NCBI GenBank assembly: GCA_024644775.1 | Contig: JAHEHB010000192.1 | Location: 1 to 9,673, forward strand | Reading direction: 5' to 3' | Length of the DNA stretch: 9,673 nucleotides | Source of the DNA: Deltaproteobacteria bacterium | Lineage (GTDB): Bacteria > Desulfobacterota > Desulfobacteria > Desulfobacterales > SURF-15 | Shown: one piece after another, positions 1 through 6,606 of the stretch | Layout of the letters: each line of letters starts with the position of its first letter | Position numbering within the stretch: position 1 is the first letter of the stretch | Notes under the pieces: generated by a model | What the model saw: only the letters and a program-made list of their open reading frames with translations | Database searches by the model: none | What the model was told of the DNA's origin: nothing | Translations under genes and position numbers: made by a program

Positions 1-108
1 GATTTTGTGGCAGTTCCTACGAATCCGTTTTTTAATAGTCCCAAAAATAAAAACCGCAACTGCCTGGAGCCCATCGGAGAACCCGAGTTAATTCGCGCTG
101 ATAGTTAG
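1..108 (+). CDS. Possible C-terminal end of an upstream gene (5' end outside window)
   Basis: Frame 1 is open from the first base to a TAG at 106-108, giving 35 residues (DFVAVPTNPFFNSP at the start, EPIGEPELIRADS at the end). The other two forward frames close earlier (about codons 11 and 30). The stop falls inside the left arm of an 11-bp inverted repeat (105-138), a common arrangement at the 3' end of a gene. I do not recognise the protein. A 35-codon open stretch can arise by chance, so this is a weak call that depends on sequence left of the window. Confidence 0.35.
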   Translation, partial: DFVAVPTNPFFNSPKNKNRNCLEPIGEPELIRADS

Positions 109-138
109 ATGAATTTGGCTTTTTACGAATTCATCTAA
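105..138. repeat. 11-bp perfect inverted repeat, possible end-of-gene hairpin
   Basis: TTAGATGAATT (105-115) and AATTCATCTAA (128-138) are exact reverse complements. A G-C pair and a G-T wobble could extend the stem inward, leaving a loop of about 8 nt. The TAG of the possible upstream gene is in the left arm. There is no run of T after the right arm, so it is not a classical rho-independent terminator. It could be a bidirectional or processing hairpin, or a protein-binding dyad. Confidence 0.45.
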
Positions 139-179
139 ATCGGCATATTTAATTGTCCAATGTTTTTCAAATGAGATTG

Positions 180-208
180 ATTTAAATGCCACATTGTGGT
201 ATTTAAAT
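180..208. promoter_or_regulatory. 29-bp near-perfect palindrome upstream of the hybrid kinase gene
   Basis: ATTTAAATGCCACA (180-193) and TGTGGTATTTAAAT (195-208) pair at 13 of 14 positions around a single central T. The one exception (G188/T200) would be a G-U pair in RNA. The outer ATTTAAAT blocks are each self-palindromic. Size and symmetry fit a dimeric-regulator binding site, and it lies about 170 bp upstream of the kinase start. No strong sigma-70 promoter is obvious around it: TTGTCC at 153-158 with ATTGAT 17 bp further on is poor. The operator role is inferred from symmetry and position only. Confidence 0.45.
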
Positions 209-376
209 ATTGCGCCGCTTACCCGATAGACGTGCGACATGCGGGTGTATTGGATCGGTTGAAAAGCAGAGAGACCTTAACCGACGAATGGTCTCATCAG
301 AACCAGACTCAAACCATTGACGCTTTGCTATGTTTCGGATATAGCCTTTTCGTTTATAAAATACTGGAGGGCGGCA

Positions 377-2263
377 TTGAGTGAGAAAAGAAACAAAAGG
401 GACAAGATGATTGTTGCAAACAAGATTTCCGTAAATGATGCGGAAGGGTCATATCGCACCCAGCCACGCAAATATCGATCGCCCTTACATCTTTTTTTCA
501 TCATCGTTCTAACAATATTTTTTTGCGAAGCTTTTATAATGATGATTCTTTCTTTCTTCCCCGCTTTGTCTTTTTGGCACAAGGCGATTATCGATTCCAC
601 TGTTTTGGTGACACTACTTTCTCCGGCGCTTTACCTTTTTATCATCCGCCCTTTTCTTGAGCATAATGCCGAACGTATACAGGCCGAGGAGACACTCTCT
701 CAAACAAAGGAAAATATCGATTCTATCCTAAAATCAGTTCCGGATATTATATACCGATTGGATGCAGAAGGGCGTATCACTTTCGTTAATGATACCATAA
801 ATCAATATGGATACCGCCTTGAAGGGCTGATTGGCAGGCCCATATGGGATATCGTTCATCCGGATGACAGAAGAAAAGCCGCTTTTCGAATCAATGAACG
901 ACGCACCGGCGATCGATGCACAAAAACATACCAAATACGGTTGTTGATGAAGAATCAAAGTGCGGAGCCCTATATCGAAGAAAAACGATTAACGAATAAT
1001 CAGTATACAGTTAATTTTAGAATTTTTAATGTTTACGCCGAAGGTTTGTATAAATCGAAGAAGCCCAATTCAGATTCATTTTTGGGAACACAAGGTATCG
1101 CAAGAGATATAACACACAGAAAAGGGTTAGAGAATCAATTGAATCAAGCCCGGACCATGCAGGCGATCGGTACGTTGGCAGGTGGTATCGCTCATGATTT
1201 TAATAACTTATTGATGGGTATCCAAGGACATGCCTCTTTGATGCTCTTGGATCTAAAGCCCGGGCACCCGCATTACGAGAAGCTGAAAAATGTAGAAAAC
1301 TACGTGGAACAAGGTGGGAACCTAACGAAACAACTGCTTGGCTTAGCCAAGGGTGGTAAATTTGAGGTTAAATCCATCGATCTGAATGATCTCCTTAAAA
1401 ATCATAATCGTATCTTTAGCCGCACCAAAAAGGAAATTACAATTCACGAAACCTATGGCGAAGATATATGGTCCGTAAATATCGATGCGGGGCAGATTCA
1501 ACAGGTTTTTATGAATCTTTATGTAAACGCTTACCAAGCAATGCCCAATGGAGGCGATCTTTATGTTCAAACCGAAAACATCATTCTGGAAGAAACCGAT
1601 ACCAAATCCAGGGGAGCAAATGGGGACCAATATGTAAAAATATCAGTTACCGATACGGGAATCGGAATGGACAAAGCAACTCAACAAAGAATATTTGATC
1701 CGTTTTTTACCACAAAAAATCCGGAAAAAGGAACGGGATTGGGATTGGCCTCCGTGTATGGTATTGTCAAAAGTCATGAGGGTATGATTAATGTCTACAG
1801 CGAAAAGGGCAAAGGCTCGAGATTTAATATTTATCTGCCGGCAAATGGCAAAGAGGTTGTGAAAAAAGAGGAAATTGCACATCCACCATCAAAAGGTTCG
1901 GAAACCGCGCTCCTTGTCGATGATGAGGGCATGATGATAGAAGTTGGACGCCGAATGATTGAATCATTGGGTTATAAGGTTTTTACCGCCCAAAGCGGAA
2001 AACAAGCAATTGCTGTTTACAAAGAAAGTCAGGATGTAATCGATCTGGTCATACTCGACATGATCATGCCGAATATGAGCGGTGGAGAAATCTATGAAAG
2101 ACTGAAAAAGATAAACCCCAACATTAAGGTGCTCCTTTCAAGTGGATACAGCATGAACGGTGAGGCTAAAAAAATTTTAGATCAGGGCTGTAATGATTTT
2201 ATACAAAAACCTTTCAACCTGAAAAAGATCGCACGAAAAATAAGGGAAGTCTTAGATAATTAG
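377..2263 (+). CDS. Membrane-bound PAS hybrid sensor histidine kinase with C-terminal receiver domain
   Basis: Predicted 628-residue inner-membrane sensor kinase that should autophosphorylate a histidine and pass the phosphate to its own receiver domain. From the chosen start there are two hydrophobic helices (about 36-62 and 70-92) joined by a very short loop, so there is no sizeable periplasmic sensor. A PAS domain follows (about 112-247; IIYRLDAEGRITFVN to GIARDITHRK). The HisKA H-box GGIAHDFNNLL has the phospho-accepting H273. The ATPase has N-box NLYVNAYQAM (N384), DTGIG (426-430) and GTGLGL (452-457). The receiver has D515/D516, phospho-acceptor D561 (LVILDMIMP), SSGYS and K611 (QKPF). 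TTG 377 is chosen because GGAGG (366-370) lies 6 nt upstream; the frame also opens at TTG 317, and ATG 407 is an alternative. No dedicated output regulator is adjacent, so phosphotransfer to an unlinked partner is likely. The ligand cannot be read from the sequence. Confidence 0.93.
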   Translation: MSEKRNKRDKMIVANKISVNDAEGSYRTQPRKYRSPLHLFFIIVLTIFFCEAFIMMILSFFPALSFWHKAIIDSTVLVTLLSPALYLFIIRPFLEHNAERIQAEETLSQTKENIDSILKSVPDIIYRLDAEGRITFVNDTINQYGYRLEGLIGRPIWDIVHPDDRRKAAFRINERRTGDRCTKTYQIRLLMKNQSAEPYIEEKRLTNNQYTVNFRIFNVYAEGLYKSKKPNSDSFLGTQGIARDITHRKGLENQLNQARTMQAIGTLAGGIAHDFNNLLMGIQGHASLMLLDLKPGHPHYEKLKNVENYVEQGGNLTKQLLGLAKGGKFEVKSIDLNDLLKNHNRIFSRTKKEITIHETYGEDIWSVNIDAGQIQQVFMNLYVNAYQAMPNGGDLYVQTENIILEETDTKSRGANGDQYVKISVTDTGIGMDKATQQRIFDPFFTTKNPEKGTGLGLASVYGIVKSHEGMINVYSEKGKGSRFNIYLPANGKEVVKKEEIAHPPSKGSETALLVDDEGMMIEVGRRMIESLGYKVFTAQSGKQAIAVYKESQDVIDLVILDMIMPNMSGGEIYERLKKINPNIKVLLSSGYSMNGEAKKILDQGCNDFIQKPFNLKKIARKIREVLDN

Positions 2264-2554
2264 ATGAGGTGATGGAAAAAACAATTGATCCAAGCAGAAA
2301 ACTGACAGATTGGTTTCTTGAGAGCATTCAACATAATAGAAAATAAGATGATTGCGCTTCTGCCGATTGACCGGAAACAACCTCTATTTAAACCTCCGGT
2401 TTCCGGGAAATCTACACAGTACTCACCTGAATATTTCTTTACTTAAGACGACAGAAACCACCGGACGATTTTTAAACTTCTTGACAGACACAACAAATGT
2501 GATAAAGAAAAATCACGAAGGTGATAACCTCCTTTTCGCCTTCCATCCATAATT
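2264..2554 (+). other. Long 3' region between the kinase stop and its terminator
   Basis: About 290 bases with no convincing gene apart from the tiny ORF at 2272. An 8-bp inverted repeat, CCGGAAAC (2371-2378) and GTTTCCGG (2399-2406), has a 20-nt loop. A perfect TTGACA at 2481-2486 is followed 16 bp later by TAAAGA (2503-2508). This could start a transcript of roughly 80 nt ending at the terminator at 2555-2592. Another frame is open across 2352-2552 from a TTG, but it has no ribosome-binding site and no recognisable content. Confidence 0.35.
2272..2346 (+). CDS. Possible 24-residue small ORF just after the kinase gene
   Basis: ATG 2272, 8 nt after the kinase stop, opens a 24-codon frame (MEKTIDPSRKLTDWFLESIQ, then HNRK) ending at TAA 2344-2346. 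The composition is protein-like, with a short amphipathic stretch. The purine-rich AGG before it is only 2 nt from the ATG, so translation would depend on coupling to the kinase. No family is recognised and chance is a real alternative. Confidence 0.2.
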   Translation: MEKTIDPSRKLTDWFLESIQHNRK

Positions 2555-2592
2555 AGCCCATACCGTTTCTGCTTTGCGGTGTGGGCTTTTTT
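2555..2592 (+). terminator. Rho-independent terminator
   Basis: AGCCCATACCG (2555-2565) pairs with CGGTGTGGGCT (2577-2587) as an 11-bp stem with one G-U pair and an 11-nt loop. It runs directly into six T residues (2587-2592). It is oriented to end + strand transcription from the kinase region and isolates the kinase from the secreted-protein gene at 2833. Confidence 0.92.
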
Positions 2593-2630
2593 AGTGAATG
2601 TATTTTTATTCTCATTTTTATGAAATCTGT

Positions 2631-2685
2631 TTCACATAAAAATAGGGTTATCGTATACATCTCAATTCTTATTTTCGAGTATAAT
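2631..2685 (+). promoter_or_regulatory. Weak sigma-70-like promoter elements upstream of the secreted-protein gene
   Basis: TTCACA (2631-2636) is followed after exactly 17 bp by TATACA (2654-2659). A perfect TATAAT lies at 2680-2685 but without a good -35 box. The surrounding 240 bases are strongly AT-rich, so chance matches are expected. The first pair has the better geometry. Confidence 0.25.
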
Positions 2686-2724
2686 CGCTTGATAATTATG
2701 GTATATTTTTAGGAATGCTTATTG

Positions 2725-2739
2725 TGGCTTAATTCTTGC
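2725..2739 (+). promoter_or_regulatory. Sigma-54-like -24/-12 promoter element
   Basis: TGGC (2725-2728) and TTGC (2736-2739) are separated by 7 bases, so the GG and GC doublets are 12 bp apart. This matches the invariant core of RpoN promoters (TGGC-N7-TTGC), and the A at the eighth position also fits. It lies in the intergenic gap, in the right orientation, about 95 bp upstream of the ATG at 2833. No enhancer-binding-protein site was identified. The match is visible; the function is inferred. Confidence 0.45.
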
Positions 2740-2832
2740 GATCACAATTGTTAGCGGCCATTCTAATTATCGTTCTCCATTTCGATACAATATATTATTT
2801 TTGATGATCCATATTTTGTTACGGAGGAAATC

Positions 2833-3474
2833 ATGAAAAAAACTTTTGTAATTTTTTTATTATTACTACTCGTTGTTGTTAGTTACTCGTCTGCCGGTGA
2901 GCCAACCTTTGCCGATATTCGTTGGACCGATGGTAATGATACAATAATCGCAAAGATAAACAAAGTTCAGGGATTCACCGGCATCTCACCACAGCAGAAA
3001 ATGATTCGTGAGCCACTATGGCTATGTAGTCCGGATATGGGTATATTAAATGCATTGGATATAAAACCAGCTGCATTGAATAAGAAACAGGAAACCTTTG
3101 GCACTTATATTGATACCCAGGTATTGAATACCCGTGAATTGAAGTATCCTATATATTCAATTGATTTTTCTCGCTCTAAACTCACTGACACCCTATTAAT
3201 GATCAAAATATCTTTTAATAAAGATTCGAATTCGTTTTCCAAGAATTGGAACGGCATGACGGACCTTTTGTTCAAAAAGAATGGTCTACCTTCTAGAATT
3301 ATAAGGGATACTTTTCAGTGGGTCATGTCAGATATTGAAATTGATGCAGATGAATCAAATGGGACTGTCTCTTACTATCATCTCCTGCATTTAAACGAAC
3401 ATTGTAAAATAGAAAATCTAAAACATGATTCCAGGTTAAAAGGCCATAACGCGAATTTTAAACAGTACTTTTGA
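2833..3474 (+). CDS. Secreted or periplasmic protein of unknown function
   Basis: A 213-residue protein with a clear Sec signal peptide: KK at positions 2-3, a hydrophobic core (FVIFLLLLLVVV), and a likely cleavage after SSA at 21-22. The mature part is about 192 residues with no further membrane segment, so it should be periplasmic or exported. Mature cysteines are at 65 and 191 and could form one disulfide. The part around 142-186 (TDLLFKKNGLPSRI, QWVMSDIEID, YYHL) resembles the 'kkyGkP ... W' strand pattern of many small periplasmic proteins of unknown function, but I cannot name a family. Start is firm: GGAGG (2823-2827) sits 5 nt before the ATG. Codon use is visibly AT-rich compared with the next gene. 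It lies between a terminator and a gene probably served by its own promoter, so it is likely monocistronic and possibly RpoN-controlled. Confidence 0.85.
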   Translation: MKKTFVIFLLLLLVVVSYSSAGEPTFADIRWTDGNDTIIAKINKVQGFTGISPQQKMIREPLWLCSPDMGILNALDIKPAALNKKQETFGTYIDTQVLNTRELKYPIYSIDFSRSKLTDTLLMIKISFNKDSNSFSKNWNGMTDLLFKKNGLPSRIIRDTFQWVMSDIEIDADESNGTVSYYHLLHLNEHCKIENLKHDSRLKGHNANFKQYF

Positions 3475-3497
3475 ACATATTTAAAACTTTCTATAAA
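3469..3497 (+). promoter_or_regulatory. Candidate promoter for the cyclase-family gene
   Basis: TTTTGA (3469-3474) is followed after 17 bp by TATAAA (3492-3497), giving a short leader with GAGAGG (3512-3517) before the ATG at 3528. The -10 box is good and the -35 box poor. Its position right after the stop of the preceding gene and the change in base composition at this point support a separate transcript. Confidence 0.3.
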
Positions 3498-3527
3498 CAC
3501 ATAATGAATATGAGAGGCCCGCACAAA

Positions 3528-4295
3528 ATGAAAGAATACCGCATCGTCGATCTGAGTCTGCCCATAATCAACGGAGGCGGTTTCGGGAGACCCGCTCAAA
3601 TACGCTACGCTGATCACCGCAGCCGGGCATTGGGCCTTTCCGATCAGCTGGATATTAACCCGGCTGATATCGGTCATCGCGCAAACGCCATGGAGGAATT
3701 CAGTTTCCTGACCACACACACCGGTACGCACTTTGATGCACCATGGCACTACACGGAAACCACGAAAGGGGAGCCGGCCCTTACCATCGATCAGGTGCCG
3801 CTTGAATGGTGCTTTGGACCGGGTGTCTGGCTGGATCTCAGTTACAAAACCCCCGGAGAGGATATCCCGGCGGCGGATATCAAAGAGGCCGTCAAAAAAA
3901 TCGGCCATACAATCCGTCCGAAGGACATTGTCTTAATAAAAACCGGCGCAGGCGCCTGCTATGGCCAGACGTCATGTGACAACATGAACGCGGGAATGAC
4001 AAGGGAAGCCACGCTCTGGTTGGCCGACCGAGGCGTGAGGCTCGTCGGCATTGATGCCTGCTGTTGGGATCGACCACCACAACTACAGATTGAATCCCTC
4101 AGAAAAGGTGAACGCAAGGGAAGGTATATGGAGGGCCATCGCGCTGCCGGCGAGCGCGGTATCTGTATTCTGGAATGGATTACGAACCTGGATCTACTAC
4201 CTCACTCTGGATTTACCGTTTATGCGTTTCCCATCAAAATCGAGCGCGCTGGCGGAAGCTGGGTGAGGGTGGTCGCCATGGTTCAGGAAGACTAA
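3528..4295 (+). CDS. Cyclase-family (kynurenine-formamidase-like) metal-dependent hydrolase
   Basis: A 255-residue soluble protein of the cyclase family (PF04199), which includes bacterial kynurenine formamidase KynB and isatin hydrolase. These enzymes hydrolyse amide or lactam bonds with a divalent metal. The metal-site signature is intact: HTGTHFDAPWH at about residues 64-74, with H64, H68, D70 and H74. VDLSLP near the start and RPKDIVLIKTGAG, GIDACCWDRPP and GHRAAGERGICILE further on follow the family layout. Length is normal. The uninterrupted frame reaches back to TTG 3471, but that start overlaps the previous gene. ATG 3528, with GAGAGG 10 nt upstream and the VDLS motif soon after it, is the better choice; ATG 3504 and 3510 are alternatives. 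Composition is clearly more GC-rich than the gene at 2833. The gene converges on the hut cluster, so a role in histidine use is not implied. The substrate is unknown. Confidence 0.88.
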   Translation: MKEYRIVDLSLPIINGGGFGRPAQIRYADHRSRALGLSDQLDINPADIGHRANAMEEFSFLTTHTGTHFDAPWHYTETTKGEPALTIDQVPLEWCFGPGVWLDLSYKTPGEDIPAADIKEAVKKIGHTIRPKDIVLIKTGAGACYGQTSCDNMNAGMTREATLWLADRGVRLVGIDACCWDRPPQLQIESLRKGERKGRYMEGHRAAGERGICILEWITNLDLLPHSGFTVYAFPIKIERAGGSWVRVVAMVQED

Positions 4296-4339
4296 CGAGG
4301 GGATTTATGAAAAAGATGAGGAAATGATGTCTATTTTAT

Positions 4340-4504
4340 CGCCTTGTCCTCCTCCCTCAATCCCTCCTGCCCACGCCAGAGGCGGATCTTCGACAGGGGA
4401 GGGAAGCTAAATTTCACTAACTTGGGCTTTGTATATAACCAGGTAGCAAAATTACAGGCAGAGCCTTCTGCCTCTGACCCCCGCAAGACAGGATCTTCGA
4501 CTGG
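4340..4504. repeat. Structured intergenic repeat region between convergent genes
   Basis: The 337-base gap 4296-4632 has no convincing gene. Within it, GGATCTTCGAC occurs twice in direct orientation (4384-4394 and 4491-4501), followed by AGG and TGG. AGGCAGA (4456-4462) and TCTGCCT (4467-4473) form a perfect 7-bp stem with a GCCT tetraloop. TCCCTCC (4361-4367) pairs with GGAGGGA (4398-4404) around a small inner stem, CGCC-AGA-GGCG (4374-4384). Both strands have open frames across it, as expected of repeat DNA of this composition. This looks like a dispersed intergenic repeat, but copy number cannot be judged from one window. Confidence 0.45.
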
Positions 4505-4587
4505 CCCGAAGGACCAAGTTTCAATAAAGAACGAAGTTCTGATGTCCGCCAGGTTGTGGATAAGATGAAACATCAGGAAGCATATGG

Positions 4588-4602
4588 GCGAGTTTTACTC
4601 GC
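4588..4602. other. Short hairpin downstream of fchA
   Basis: GCGAG (4588-4592) and CTCGC (4598-4602) form a 5-bp stem with a 5-base loop, about 30 bp past the fchA stop on the minus strand. The 10-bp palindrome GTAACGTTAC (4627-4636) overlaps the fchA stop codon. Neither hairpin is followed by a T run in the minus direction, so a terminator function for the hut cluster is only possible. Confidence 0.25.
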
Positions 4603-4632
4603 TGCGTCATCGCAATCTTTTGAGCCGTAACG

Positions 4633-5250
4633 TTACAAAACGACTGTTGCGAGGATTTCGTTTTCCCTTTTAATCGCCTCCCTTTCCAATTCTTCTACTT
4701 GCGCCATCATGTCATTCTTAAAGTCTACATCCTCTATCGAACCCAGATTAATTTTCACATTATACACTGCGGAAAGCACGGCTGTTCTCGCTGTCATGGC
4801 GGCCACCGCCCCGTCGGTAACCGTATTTCTATTGCCTTTTTCAACGGCCATAGCAGCAAGCTCCATAACAATCAGGGCATCCTTTGCAACACTTAAGGGA
4901 ACAGATGCGGCCGCCGCCAACCCCTTTTGGATGGCTTGTTGCCGTTGGTTTTTATCATTTTCCGTGTTTTTCGGGAGTTGAAACGCCGCCAAAACCTCCG
5001 CATACGCTTCCGAATCTCGATCGATATCCTGTGCCAATTTATCTTTGAGGCCCCGCGCTTTTTCCGCCAACGCCCTCATATCCGCCTCTGATGCCGTATA
5101 TCCTTTCTTACCGATGGTCAGATTTGCGACCATTTCAGAAAGACCGGCCGCTAAGGCAGCACTTAAAGCAGCGACACTCCCACCGCCAGGTGTCGCTGAA
5201 CCGGACGCTGTCTTTTCTAAAAATTCGGTAATGGTTAATTCAGTTAGCAT
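4633..5250 (-). CDS. fchA: Formiminotetrahydrofolate cyclodeaminase (stand-alone)
   Basis: A 205-residue cytosolic enzyme of the FTCD_C/cyclodeaminase family. It converts 5-formimino-THF to 5,10-methenyl-THF and releases ammonia, the last step of this branch of histidine breakdown. The protein is helical and alanine-rich, as the family is. The conserved PGGGSVAALSAALAA folate-site segment is at residues 21-35, and the stretch VTDGAVAAMTARTAVLSAVYNVKINL lies in the second half. Length is normal for the free-standing form; in mammals this domain is fused to the formiminotransferase. The ATG (5250) overlaps the end of hutI by 7 nt, and GGAGG (5265-5261) lies 10 nt upstream inside hutI, so translation is coupled. 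It is the last gene of the minus-strand cluster. Its product would feed the one-carbon pool. Confidence 0.94.
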   Translation of the reverse strand: MLTELTITEFLEKTASGSATPGGGSVAALSAALAAGLSEMVANLTIGKKGYTASEADMRALAEKARGLKDKLAQDIDRDSEAYAEVLAAFQLPKNTENDKNQRQQAIQKGLAAAASVPLSVAKDALIVMELAAMAVEKGNRNTVTDGAVAAMTARTAVLSAVYNVKINLGSIEDVDFKNDMMAQVEELEREAIKRENEILATVVL

Positions 5251-6533
5251 GGCGTAACACCCTCCAGTTTTTTGTCAAACACCAGATTTCCTTTTTTAAT
5301 GACTTTCTTAACCGTGTTTACACCGATATGGTAGGGAAGAAAATGATAAGATGGAAACTCAAGCAGAATCACATCTCCCTGTTTGCCCACATCGATACTC
5401 CCGAGAGTATCCGCCCTGTCTAAAGCCGCTGCACCATTGAGGGTTAATGCAGTAATAACCTCTTCTGTGGTGAGATTCATGTAAAGGGTTGCCAATGCAA
5501 TGAGAAGTGGGATTGATTCGGAAAAACAACTCCCCGGATTAAAATCGGTAGCGAGTGCAACGGCGCAGCCTTGGTCGATCATATGGCGACCCCTTGCGTA
5601 GGATTCCTTCAGACTAAAAGCGGTTATCGGAAGCAATGTGGCCACCACATCCATTGTGGCCATATCCTGAATGCCCCTGTCCGATGCGTGAAGCAAATGG
5701 TCTGCCGTAACGGCACCTAACGCTGCGGCCAATTCAGCACCACCGAGTTGCACGATTTCATCGGCGTGGAGTTTTAGCTTTAAACCCATCTGTTTGGCAT
5801 GCTGCAAGAGTCGCTTGGATTGTGAAACAGAGAAGACATTTTTTTCGCAAAATATATCACAGAATTCCGCAAGCTTTTTCTCCGCCACTTCGGGCAATAC
5901 CGCGTCGATCATAAAATCGATAAATGCATCTTCTTTTCCCTTGTATTCTTTGGGCACCGCATGAGCCCCCAGAAATGTTTTGACAACATCAATGGGATGC
6001 AATTTATCAAGATCTGCCATGACTTCCAGTTGTTTTATTTCCGTATCACGATCTAAACCGTACCCGCTCTTTCCCTCTACCGTTGTCACCCCGAAATATA
6101 ACATGGAATTCAGTCGCTGTATTCCCGATTCCATCAACGCCTCCTTTGGGGCTGCCCGGGTCGCTTCGACGGTATTTGCGATGCCACCGCCTCGCTTCAT
6201 AATATCCATATAACGGATACCGCGAAGTCGCCAGGAAAACTCTTCCGCTCGATATCCACCGAATACAAAGTGAGTATGCGAATCCACAAATCCCGGCAAT
6301 ACCGCGTGACCACCCGCGTCGACGACACTAAAGCCTTTTTTGCAAAACCATGCGTCATCCTGTTCCGAAAGAATTTTTTGGCTCTTCCCGACGGCTGTGA
6401 TCATCCCTTCTTCAATAATCATTGCCCCGTCTTCGATCACATGCAGATTGGTCATTTCGCTCCCCTTCTTCGCCGTAAACCCACTACACGTTACCAACTG
6501 AGAAGCATTTTTTATTACGACATTGCCATTCAT
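5244..6533 (-). CDS. hutI: Imidazolonepropionase
   Basis: A 429-residue cytosolic amidohydrolase that opens the ring of 4-imidazolone-5-propionate to give N-formimino-L-glutamate. The amidohydrolase metal site is intact: H86 and H88 in FVDSHTHFVFGG, H256 in LKLHADE and D330 in ALATDFNPGS. The HutI-type substrate segments GVTTVEGKSGYGLD (148-161), FLGAHAVP (H191) and ADHLLHAS (H279, H282) are also present. Length is within or slightly above the family norm (about 400-420). The ATG at 6533 has a weak AAGG about 8 nt upstream. It lies 73 nt after the ftcD stop and overlaps fchA by 7 nt, consistent with one operon. No missing residues seen. Confidence 0.96.
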   Translation of the reverse strand: MNGNVVIKNASQLVTCSGFTAKKGSEMTNLHVIEDGAMIIEEGMITAVGKSQKILSEQDDAWFCKKGFSVVDAGGHAVLPGFVDSHTHFVFGGYRAEEFSWRLRGIRYMDIMKRGGGIANTVEATRAAPKEALMESGIQRLNSMLYFGVTTVEGKSGYGLDRDTEIKQLEVMADLDKLHPIDVVKTFLGAHAVPKEYKGKEDAFIDFMIDAVLPEVAEKKLAEFCDIFCEKNVFSVSQSKRLLQHAKQMGLKLKLHADEIVQLGGAELAAALGAVTADHLLHASDRGIQDMATMDVVATLLPITAFSLKESYARGRHMIDQGCAVALATDFNPGSCFSESIPLLIALATLYMNLTTEEVITALTLNGAAALDRADTLGSIDVGKQGDVILLEFPSYHFLPYHIGVNTVKKVIKKGNLVFDKKLEGVTPC

Positions 6534-6606
6534 GGTAGTGCCTTCGGATAGTTTTAAGCGGTTGTCAACGCACAGAATTTAATAAAGATCATCGGCGATC
6601 AGTATC

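Noticed and set aside
198..213. Sigma-54-like GG...GC pair near the kinase palindrome
   Set aside because: The doublets are 14 bp apart instead of 12.
196..384. 62-codon frame from a GTG, ending 8 nt inside the kinase start
   Set aside because: The GTG lies in the palindrome at 180-208, has no ribosome-binding site, and the translation has no family-like features. A leader peptide coupled to the kinase is possible but unsupported.
2352..2552. 66-codon frame after the kinase gene
   Set aside because: It starts at TTG without a ribosome-binding site, in a region with stops in the other frames, and has no recognisable sequence.
3378..3908. 176-codon minus-strand frame
   Set aside because: It is antisense to the end of the secreted-protein gene and the metal-site region of the cyclase gene, so it is a shadow of real coding sequence.
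4331..4573. Open frames on both strands in the gap between the cyclase gene and fchA
   Set aside because: They follow from the composition of the repeat-like DNA. Neither has a ribosome-binding site or recognisable protein content.
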